Assembly: GCF_042648365.1 (NCBI RefSeq)
Contig: NZ_JBHRXI010000017.1
Coordinates: 248,001 to 312,000, forward strand
Direction: 5' to 3'
Source: Lutimaribacter_A marinistellae
Lineage (GTDB): Bacteria > Pseudomonadota > Alphaproteobacteria > Rhodobacterales > Rhodobacteraceae
DNA length: 64,000 bases
Part shown: piece after piece, positions 16,988 to 23,979 of the stretch
Layout: each line of letters opens with the position of its first letter
Numbering within the stretch: the stretch's first letter is position 1
Translations under genes and position numbers: made by a program
The notes under the pieces: model-generated
Told to the model about the DNA's origin: nothing
The model's database searches: none
Seen by the model: the letters and a program-made list of their open reading frames with translations, nothing else

Positions 16988-17022
16988 ATTTACATATTGA
17001 CAGAATGGGTCAAATTGTAAAT
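16988..17022. promoter_or_regulatory. Palindromic operator upstream of the TetR/efflux operon
   Basis: An inverted repeat with 14-base arms (ATTTACATATTGAC and GTCAAATTGTAAAT, 12 of 14 positions paired) and a 7-base centre. It ends 33 bases before the chosen TetR start and overlaps a TTGACA that could be a -35 element. Size and position fit an autoregulatory TetR operator controlling the whole operon. Confidence 0.6.
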
Positions 17023-17055
17023 CAAAGCCGAAAAGACGGTCGAAAGACAATCTGG

Positions 17056-17667
17056 ATGAATGACCTAGAGGCACGGATACTTGACGCCGCCTTGCGCGTG
17101 TTCTCCCTCAACGGGGTGAAACGGACCAGCATGAGCGATCTGTGCGAAGAGGCCGGTGTTTCTCGCCAAACCCTCTACAACCGTTTCCGCAACAAGGACG
17201 ATATCCTGCGTGGTCTCATCGGGCACTACACCGACATCGCGATCGAAGAGATCGCACAGGCCATGCCTGACCGGGCGAGCCTGAGCGAAAAGCTGGACCT
17301 TGTGTTTCAATGCATGGTGATCGATGGCTATGACACCGTTCAGGCCATGCCCCATGCGCAGGATTTCATCGACGGGGTCAACGCCGTCAGCGCGGAGGCG
17401 CTGGAAGCCTCGGCCAGCAGGTTTCGTGCAGTGATCGCGGAAATCCTGACCCCGCACGAGGCAGCATTTCGTCGGGCAGGGCTGAGCATCGACGAGTTGT
17501 CTGATTTTGTGCAGCGCGCGGCAAAGTCTGCCGGCATCCATGCGCGTGACCGGGCGCACCTCATCAGGCAACTTCGAACACTGAGGCTCCTCTGTCTGGG
17601 TGCCGCATCGGAAGACGGGCCGGACAAAACACCTTTGAAGGAGAGCAGACATGCGCAAGGGCATTAA
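17056..17667 (+). CDS. TetR/AcrR-family transcriptional regulator
   Basis: A 203-residue regulator with an N-terminal HTH at about residues 5-50 (ILDAALRVFSLNGVKRTSMS then EEAGVSRQTLYNRFRNKDDI, the standard TetR signature) and a helical ligand-binding domain. The ATG at 17056 is preferred: starts further upstream would translate through the palindromic operator. Its stop lies 17 bases inside the following adaptor gene, so regulator, adaptor and RND pump form one operon. It most likely represses the pump and is released by a pump substrate. Ligand unknown. Confidence 0.9.
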   Translation: MNDLEARILDAALRVFSLNGVKRTSMSDLCEEAGVSRQTLYNRFRNKDDILRGLIGHYTDIAIEEIAQAMPDRASLSEKLDLVFQCMVIDGYDTVQAMPHAQDFIDGVNAVSAEALEASASRFRAVIAEILTPHEAAFRRAGLSIDELSDFVQRAAKSAGIHARDRAHLIRQLRTLRLLCLGAASEDGPDKTPLKESRHAQGH

Positions 17668-18730
17668 GGCCAACGCAGAGGGCCACCAGCACAAGTCGAC
17701 CCTGGCGATCCTGGCGGCGCTTGCCTTTTCCTGGACAGGTCCTTTGGCTGCCGCCGAAGACCTGCCGACCGTCAAGCTTGCCGAAGTCAGCGCCGGAAGG
17801 GCCGAGATTCGGCGGATCTTTTTTGGCAAGGCCGTTGCGCGTGAAACCGTGGATCTCGCCTTTCAGGTGGGAGGGCAGATCGTCGCGTTCCCGGTTCAGG
17901 AAGGGGCCACCGTCGCAAAAGGCTCTGTTGTCGCACAGATGGATCTGGAACCTTTCGAGCTTGCGTTCGAGCAGGCGCGTGCCAAGGAGGAGCAGGCCGC
18001 CCGTACCGTCGTGCGGTTTGAACAGCTTGCCGGATCCTCGGTCGCGGAAACCAGCCTGCAGGATGCGCGGACCACTCTGACCCTGGCCGACATTGCGGTC
18101 AGGAATGCCGAACGCGATCTGGAGCATGCCACGCTTTACGCCCCGTTCGATTCCATCGTAGCCACCCGGCTCGTTCCCAATTTCTCAACCGTCGAAGCGG
18201 GTACACCGGTGGTTCGGCTGCATGACATGTCAGAACTGAGGATCGACATCGACGTGCCCGAAATGCTGGCTCAACGCGTAGGAAGCAATCCTGACATTTC
18301 CCTGCAGGCCACATTCCCGGCGAGTGACGAGTCCTTTCCGCTCGAACTACGCGAATTCAACGCCGAAACCGCAGAGATTGGTCAGACCTACCGGATCACG
18401 CTTGGCATGCCCATGCCGCCGGATTTCGAAGTGCTTCCGGGTTCGTCTGCAAGGGTCACAGCCACGGTTAGAACCCGTGCGCAGAGCATCGAGGTTCCCG
18501 GTTCGGCCATCGTCATCGGGAATGACAGGCAGACATATGTCATGGTGTTCGAGCCCGCCGGAGCCGATCAGGGCAGGGTGACGCGCACTGCTGTCGAGAT
18601 AGCGCCAACCAATCGCGGCACGGTCGAGATCGTCGCGGGTCTGCAGGCCTCGCAGGAGATCGTCGTGAGCGGGGCCGAGCAGCTTGACGATGGCGCGCGG
18701 GTGCGTCGCTTTACCGGCTTCGGGGACTGA
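17651..18730 (+). CDS. RND efflux periplasmic adaptor (membrane fusion protein)
   Basis: A 359-residue HlyD/AcrA-type adaptor linking an inner-membrane RND pump to an outer-membrane channel. An N-terminal hydrophobic export segment (about residues 17-36) is followed by the lipoyl half-motif FQVGGQIVAFPVQEGATVAKG (about 70-90), a short helical hairpin rich in Ala/Glu, the second lipoyl half APFDSIVATRLVPNFSTVEAG, and beta-barrel/membrane-proximal domains ending in EIVVSGAEQLDDGARV. The hairpin is short, as in AcrA/MexA-like adaptors. The start overlaps the regulator gene; the pump gene begins 4 bases after its stop. No outer-membrane factor gene is seen nearby. Confidence 0.92.
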   Translation: MRKGIKANAEGHQHKSTLAILAALAFSWTGPLAAAEDLPTVKLAEVSAGRAEIRRIFFGKAVARETVDLAFQVGGQIVAFPVQEGATVAKGSVVAQMDLEPFELAFEQARAKEEQAARTVVRFEQLAGSSVAETSLQDARTTLTLADIAVRNAERDLEHATLYAPFDSIVATRLVPNFSTVEAGTPVVRLHDMSELRIDIDVPEMLAQRVGSNPDISLQATFPASDESFPLELREFNAETAEIGQTYRITLGMPMPPDFEVLPGSSARVTATVRTRAQSIEVPGSAIVIGNDRQTYVMVFEPAGADQGRVTRTAVEIAPTNRGTVEIVAGLQASQEIVVSGAEQLDDGARVRRFTGFGD

Positions 18731-18734
18731 CGGT

Positions 18735-21700
18735 ATGGACATCGCTCGTTTTTCCATAGATCGCCCGATCTATACCTGGATCATCATGCTGACCTGCCTT
18801 CTGGGCGGCATATGGGGATTTGCGACGCTCGGCCGGCTGGAAGATCCGGCCTTTACCATCAAAACTGCGATTGTGGTCACCCAGTATCCCGGCGCCTCGG
18901 CCGAGGAAGTGGCGCTGGAAGTCACTGAGCCGCTGGAATCGCAGATCCAGAAGATGGGCGAGGTCAAGGACATCGAGTCGATGAACCAGCCTGGCCTGTC
19001 CTGGATCACGGTCAACATGAAGGATACCTATGACGGTACCGAGTTGCCCGAGATATGGACCAAGTTGCGCCACCGGGTTGCCGAGGCGGCCTTGCCCAGC
19101 GGGACGAGTGCGCCCTACGTCAATGACCGTTTCGGGGATGTTTACGGGCTGTACTACGCGGTAAGCGCTCCCGGATTTTCGGACGCGGAAATGAACGAGC
19201 TTTCGACCTATCTGCGGCGCGAACTCCTGCTGGTTGACGGCGTGTCGGATGTCGTGCTTTCCGGGGTGCCCAACGAAGTTATCTATGTCGAGCCCGACCT
19301 CGCGCTCAGCTCGACCCTGGGTATCCCGCCTGCTGCGGTGATCGGTGCCGTCGCCAGCGCAAACGAGATGGTCGATGGTGGCGAATTGCAAGGCGAAAAC
19401 GGCCGGACGCTGTTGCGGCGCCCGAAAGGTTCGGACAGCGTTTCCGAGATCGCGGCCCTTTCGGTGGGTGTCGGTGGTCAGATCATCAACCTGTCGGACT
19501 TTGCCCATATCCACCGCGGCCGCGAGGCCGACCCGGATCTGATCATCCGGCATGACGGTGTCGAGGCCTTTACCCTCGGCGTTGCAGGCATCGCGACCGA
19601 GAACATCGTCGATGTCGGCAAGCGGGTCGATGCCAAGCTCGACCAACTGCGGCAGGCATTGCCGCTGGGTATTTCGATCCAGTCGATCTATCGCCAGCAT
19701 GCCGTTGTCGAAGAGGCCTCGAACGCCTTTCTGGTGAACCTCGCAATGTCCGTGGGCATCGTCGCGGTTGTTCTTGCCCTGTTCATGGGATGGCGGGCGG
19801 CGATCGTGGTCGGCTCGACGCTTTTGCTGACCGTGGTCGGCACGCTCTTTTTCATGGCGCTCGGATCGATCGAAATGGAGCGCATCTCGCTGGGCGCCCT
19901 CATCATCGCCATGGGTATGCTGGTCGACAACGCTATCGTCGTGGCCGAAGGCATGCAGATTGCCATGCGGCAGGGCAAATCCTCGCGCGACGCGGCGACG
20001 GAAGCGGCCAGCAAGACCCAGATTCCGCTGTTGGGCGCGACGGTGATCGGGATAATGGCCTTTGCCGGCATCGGGCTCAGCCCTGATGCGACCGGCGAGT
20101 TTCTCTTTTCGCTCTTTGCCGTGATCGCTATCTCGCTCCTGTTGTCATGGGTGCTGGCGATAACCGCGACACCGCTTCTTGGTTACTACTTCTTCGAACG
20201 TGGGGCGGAGGGCGCCAGTGACGGTTTCGACGGACGGTTGTTCCGGGCCTATGCGGCGATCTTGCGTGCGTCGTTGAAGCTGCGCTGGCTGGTCGTTGCC
20301 GCGCTGGTTGCCGGAACCGCCGTTTGCTACGCGCTGTTCGGCCAGATCAAGCAGCAGTTCTTTCCCGACAGCAACACGCCACTCTATTTCGTGCACTACA
20401 AGCTGCCGCAGGGTGCCTCGATTCACCAGACGTCCCGCGATCTCGCCGTGCTCGAGGATTGGCTTGTCGATCGTCCCGAGGTTCAGGCCGTGACTGCCTT
20501 TGCGGGCGAGGGCGCGTCTCGCTTCATGCTGACCTACGAGGCAGAGGATCCGAACCCCAGCTACGGTCACCTCATTGTACGCGTCAAATCGCTCGAGGTG
20601 ATCGAAGACGAGATGGACGCGCTAGAGACGTTTGCCGGGAGTGCCGTGCCCCAGGGCGAATTCCGCGTTAAGCGTCTGGCTTTCGGACCGGGGGGTGGTG
20701 CGCCGATCGAGGTAAGGTTCATTGGGCGCGATCCGGACGTGCTGCGCGATCTGGCGGACGAGGCGATGGCGCGCATGCAGGCGGCTTCGGACAATATCGT
20801 CACCCCGCGCCACGATTGGCGCGAGCGCGAGCTGGTCCTGCGCCCGATATATGCAGAGGAGCGGGCTCAGGATGCCGGCATTTCCCGCACGAACATCACC
20901 GAAACCCTGCAATTCGCGTCCGAGGGCATCAGGGGTGGCACGTTCCGCGAACGCGACCGGCAGATCCCAATCGTCGTACGCACGTCGCAGGAGGCCGATT
21001 TGGCGTTGACCGATCACCTGATCTACTCCGATAGCGGCAATACCCTTGTGCCGCTGGAGCAGGTGATCGACGGCTTTACGTTCGAGCCACAGGACACCCT
21101 TCTTCATCGTCGTGACCGCGCCGAGGTGATTATCGTCGGTGCCGATATCCCGCGCGGCATGACCGCTGCACAGGTTCAAGGAGAAATCCAGACCGCGATC
21201 GAGGCAATGGAGATCCCCGAAGGATACGTGATGGAATGGGGCGGCGAACTGGAAAGCGCGACAGAGGCTCAGGTCGCACTGGGTGCTCAATTGCCCTTCA
21301 GCTTGATCATCATGGTGCTGATTTCGGTGCTTCTGTTCAATGCGCTGCGCCAGCCGATTATCATCTGGTTGCTGGTTCCCATGGCGGTCAACGGTGTCAG
21401 CCTTGCACTGCTTGGTACCGGGCTGCCCTTTACCTTCACTGCTCTGTTGGGGTTGCTGTCGCTGTCGGGCATGCTGATCAAGAACGGTATCGTGCTGGTG
21501 GAAGAGATCGACCTGACCCGCGCGGCGAACCCGACGCTGCCGCTGCAGGAGGCGATCGTGACCGCTTCGACATCACGTTTGCGACCGGTCTTCCTTGCGG
21601 CTGCGACGACCATCCTCGGTATGCTGCCGCTGCTGTCTGACGCGTTCTTTCAGTCCATGGCGGCAACGATCATGGGCGGACTGGCCTTCGCATCGGTCCT

Positions 21701-21788
21701 CACCCTCATCGCAGCACCGGTTCTGTACTACATCTTTTTCAAGCGCAGCACCGAACCGCTGGCCGCCGCGTCAGCGGCCGCGGCCTGA
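18735..21788 (+). CDS. RND-family efflux pump permease
   Basis: A 1017-residue inner-membrane proton-driven pump of the AcrB/HAE1-like superfamily, typical length. It starts with the family N-terminus FSIDRPIYTWIIMLTCLLGG, has a first large periplasmic domain, a block of transmembrane helices (about 340-540), a second periplasmic domain and a closing helix block (about 855-1005). The TM4 proton-relay stretch reads MLVDNAIVVAEGM: only one Asp is present where AcrB has two. The conserved QFFPDSNTP segment after the mid-protein helix is present. It ends in an Ala-rich tail. Substrate unknown. Confidence 0.93.
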   Translation: MDIARFSIDRPIYTWIIMLTCLLGGIWGFATLGRLEDPAFTIKTAIVVTQYPGASAEEVALEVTEPLESQIQKMGEVKDIESMNQPGLSWITVNMKDTYDGTELPEIWTKLRHRVAEAALPSGTSAPYVNDRFGDVYGLYYAVSAPGFSDAEMNELSTYLRRELLLVDGVSDVVLSGVPNEVIYVEPDLALSSTLGIPPAAVIGAVASANEMVDGGELQGENGRTLLRRPKGSDSVSEIAALSVGVGGQIINLSDFAHIHRGREADPDLIIRHDGVEAFTLGVAGIATENIVDVGKRVDAKLDQLRQALPLGISIQSIYRQHAVVEEASNAFLVNLAMSVGIVAVVLALFMGWRAAIVVGSTLLLTVVGTLFFMALGSIEMERISLGALIIAMGMLVDNAIVVAEGMQIAMRQGKSSRDAATEAASKTQIPLLGATVIGIMAFAGIGLSPDATGEFLFSLFAVIAISLLLSWVLAITATPLLGYYFFERGAEGASDGFDGRLFRAYAAILRASLKLRWLVVAALVAGTAVCYALFGQIKQQFFPDSNTPLYFVHYKLPQGASIHQTSRDLAVLEDWLVDRPEVQAVTAFAGEGASRFMLTYEAEDPNPSYGHLIVRVKSLEVIEDEMDALETFAGSAVPQGEFRVKRLAFGPGGGAPIEVRFIGRDPDVLRDLADEAMARMQAASDNIVTPRHDWRERELVLRPIYAEERAQDAGISRTNITETLQFASEGIRGGTFRERDRQIPIVVRTSQEADLALTDHLIYSDSGNTLVPLEQVIDGFTFEPQDTLLHRRDRAEVIIVGADIPRGMTAAQVQGEIQTAIEAMEIPEGYVMEWGGELESATEAQVALGAQLPFSLIIMVLISVLLFNALRQPIIIWLLVPMAVNGVSLALLGTGLPFTFTALLGLLSLSGMLIKNGIVLVEEIDLTRAANPTLPLQEAIVTASTSRLRPVFLAAATTILGMLPLLSDAFFQSMAATIMGGLAFASVLTLIAAPVLYYIFFKRSTEPLAAASAAAA

Positions 21789-22141
21789 TCGTCGGAACGT
21801 ACGCGCTAGACGATTCTGGACGTGTTCGAGGCGTTTTGATGTCCTCACATACCTTTACCCGCGAGCACCTAAGGCGCGCGCGGTGTAACAACGCAACCAA
21901 AACGCGTGCTTCGAGCCACTAAATCACGAAACCTTCTCCGCGGAACCTTACCGAACAGTCCTGACAAAGGTCTTGCGTCGAGAGATGTCGTTTGTAGTCC
22001 GAAAGCAATAACGATGAGGTGAAAGCCAAGTATTCCAATCGCACTCCGTCATGTCTGGACAAACGCGAACAGCACGAAACCAGTGTATTACCGTGCGCCA
22101 GCGTTAGACTGTAGAAGGCAGCCCAAGTCATTGAAAAGACT
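21789..22141. other. Intergenic region before the attachment site; nothing recognised
   Basis: About 350 bases of lower GC than the flanking pump operon, with no convincing open frame, RNA gene or long repeat. It ends at the tRNA-Cys remnant that marks the edge of the inserted element. Confidence 0.4.
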
Positions 22142-22189
22142 TGGAGGCGAGTACCGGAATCGAACCGGTGTACACGGATTTGCAATCCG
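22142..22189 (-). pseudogene. tRNA-Cys 3' half with CCA: attachment-site remnant
   Basis: Read on the minus strand, this 48-base stretch gives the anticodon loop TTGCAAA (anticodon GCA), the 3' anticodon strand, variable loop, a T arm with stem ACCGG/CCGGT and loop TTCGATT, the acceptor strand ACTCGCC, discriminator T (the Cys identity base) and encoded CCA. The 5' half (acceptor 5' strand and D arm) is missing: the bases beyond do not fold into a D arm. This is what remains of a tRNA gene after site-specific integration, so it marks the att site of the adjacent integrase. Confidence 0.75.
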
Positions 22190-22309
22190 AGGCTTGCTGA
22201 CATCATAGATAAACATGCTGCACCGCAAGTCTATTATTTTATTGATAAAGTAGGAAGGATGTGCGCATGGTTGAACATAGAGAAACCCTTAAAAACACCC
22301 GGTTTATGT

Positions 22310-22327
22310 GACTAAAAAGAGACTAAA
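22310..22327 (+). repeat. Two GACTAAA direct repeats directly before the integrase start
   Basis: GACTAAA occurs at 22310-22316 and 22321-22327, exactly 11 bases apart, and the second copy abuts the TTG start. One helical turn of spacing suggests a protein-binding arm site or autoregulation by the integrase or AlpA-like protein. Confidence 0.4.
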
Positions 22328-23443
22328 TTGAAGCTGCGCCTAACTGATATGGCAATCAAGAAGCTGCCGCATCCCGCTCAGGGACAAGTGACACACTGGG
22401 ATGAACTGACGCCAGGTTTCGGCCTCAGGTGCTCAACCAAAAGCAAGTCGTTTGTAGTCATGTACGGCGAGAGGCGTAAGCTTAAGACGATAGGCCGCTA
22501 CCCCGACATGTCGCTTTCCGACGCGCGGGCGCAAGCAAAGCGCTTTTTTGTTCTGCATCAAGAAGGGGCGCACGGAGAACACCAGCACGCAATTTCATTT
22601 GATGAGGCGAAAGATCGATTTCTTGAAGATTGTAGGAACAAGAACAAGCCCCGAACGGTTGCAGACTACACACGACACCTGGACAAGCATTTCCAGTTTT
22701 CAGGAAACCTGGAAGATGTAAGTCGCCAGCAAGTTATGAAGGTCGTTTCCAGTCTGTCGAATACGCCTTCGGAGCAATCGCACGCTTATGTTGCCATCCG
22801 CACGATGATGAACTGGTGCGTGCGACATGGGCTGGTGGAGCAATCAATCGTTCCGCAGATCAAACAAGGGTCGATTGCGCGAAATCGTGTTTTGAGCGAG
22901 GGTGAGCTGAGGGACGTCTTTCTGAGGTCACAGGAAACCCCTTTCCCCTTTGGTCCGATCATGCAGCTTTTGATCCTTACCGGTCAGCGCAGGTCAGAAG
23001 TCGGTTCATTGCGCCGGACTTGGATAATCGACGATTGCGTGGTGTTCCCTGCCGGGTTCACGAAGAACAAGCGCGAACACCGCTTCCCACTTACTGGCAG
23101 GAGCCAAGAGATCATCGAGGGTCTGCCCGATACCGGAGACCTGCTATTTCCCGCTGCGACGAACAATGAAAAAACCTTCAGCGGTTGGGCGTGGCACAAG
23201 GCGCAATTTGATGACGACCTTGAAGATGTTGCTCCCTACACATTGCACGATCTACGCCGAACCTTCGCGACTGTTCATGCCAAGATTGGGACCCCAATCC
23301 ACGTTACTGAAAAGCTCTTGAACCATGTCACCGGTACCATCAGTGGTGTGGCAGCAGTCTACAACCAGCACACATACGCAGAAGAAATGAGAGAGGCGAT
23401 GGCCAGATTTGATGAATACATCGTCAAATTGATTGAGACCTGA
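22328..23443 (+). CDS. Tyrosine recombinase/phage-type integrase
   Basis: A 371-residue site-specific recombinase. The N-terminal arm-binding domain (DUF4102-like; TPGFGLRCSTKSKSFVVMYG, then KTIGRYPDMSLSDARAQAKR) is followed by a SAM-like core-binding domain (about 90-180) and the catalytic domain: Arg in LTGQRRSEVGSLR (about 221-222), H307-x2-R310 in LHDLRRTFAT, H333 in KLLNHV and nucleophile Y345 in AVYNQH. All catalytic residues are present, so it could be active. The chosen start is TTG, which gives the family N-terminus; an ATG seven codons later is the alternative. It is next to the tRNA-Cys remnant, its expected target. Base composition is lower in GC than the flanks. Confidence 0.92.
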   Translation: MKLRLTDMAIKKLPHPAQGQVTHWDELTPGFGLRCSTKSKSFVVMYGERRKLKTIGRYPDMSLSDARAQAKRFFVLHQEGAHGEHQHAISFDEAKDRFLEDCRNKNKPRTVADYTRHLDKHFQFSGNLEDVSRQQVMKVVSSLSNTPSEQSHAYVAIRTMMNWCVRHGLVEQSIVPQIKQGSIARNRVLSEGELRDVFLRSQETPFPFGPIMQLLILTGQRRSEVGSLRRTWIIDDCVVFPAGFTKNKREHRFPLTGRSQEIIEGLPDTGDLLFPAATNNEKTFSGWAWHKAQFDDDLEDVAPYTLHDLRRTFATVHAKIGTPIHVTEKLLNHVTGTISGVAAVYNQHTYAEEMREAMARFDEYIVKLIET

Positions 23444-23514
23444 TACGCTCACCCAGCCTAGGCTTTTGTCAACCCTAGGGCATCGCGGTGCTCTTCAGTC
23501 ATGGAGACATCGTG

Positions 23515-23712
23515 ATGAGGATACTTTCAAAACGCCAGCTCAAGGAGCTGGTCCTCTACTCGCCGCAACACGTCGCGCGGCTGGAAAAGGCAGGTCATTT
23601 CCCCAAGCGGGTACAGCTTGGCCCGAACAGAGTGGGATGGGTTGAGGATGAGGTGCTGGACTGGCTTCAGCAACGTCTGGATTGTCGAGAAGCGCCCAAA
23701 CGACACTCCTGA
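23515..23712 (+). CDS. AlpA-family DNA-binding protein (excisionase/regulator-like)
   Basis: A 65-residue protein of the AlpA/excisionase-like winged-HTH group: LSKRQLKELVLYSPQHVARLEKAGHFPKR is the HTH, followed by the wing RVQLGPNRVGWVEDEVLDWL, the standard AlpA pattern (note the W at the end of the wing). Such proteins control integrase expression or element excision. The ATG at 23515 fits the family N-terminus. It lies 71 bases after the integrase and is followed by a strong hairpin with a T stretch. Confidence 0.85.
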   Translation: MRILSKRQLKELVLYSPQHVARLEKAGHFPKRVQLGPNRVGWVEDEVLDWLQQRLDCREAPKRHS

Positions 23713-23722
23713 TACAGGAGCA

Positions 23723-23758
23723 GGGTGATCGGGCGTGCACAGCCCGGTCACCCATTTT
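23723..23758 (+). terminator. Rho-independent terminator after the AlpA-like gene
   Basis: A 12-bp stem (GGGTGATCGGGC with GCCCGGTCACCC, one G-T pair) with a 7-base loop, followed by ATTTTG. It begins 10 bases after the stop codon and ends the integrase/AlpA unit. Confidence 0.75.
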
Positions 23759-23945
23759 GTCAGCACCCGGCCCAGACCGGACCTCCGCAGGTTCGTCGGG
23801 CGCCGCACTGCAGCTTTCGCATTCCTGCCATTAGTGCTTGGCGCAGCATTTTCACTTCGGCAATGACCGGGTCGCGGACGAAGCCGACAAATGGCGAAGC
23901 TTCGCGAATGTCCGGTCTCTTGACCGAGCCCCGTGCCAAGCCAGA

Positions 23946-23965
23946 CCGCGCCTTGTCAGGCGCGG
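23946..23965 (-). terminator. Hairpin downstream of the arylsulfatase gene
   Basis: CCGCGCC and GGCGCGG pair across a 6-base loop, 14 bases past the arylsulfatase stop on the minus strand. The stem can extend slightly; there is no long T tract. Confidence 0.5.
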
Positions 23966-23979
23966 CCTTGTAATACCCC

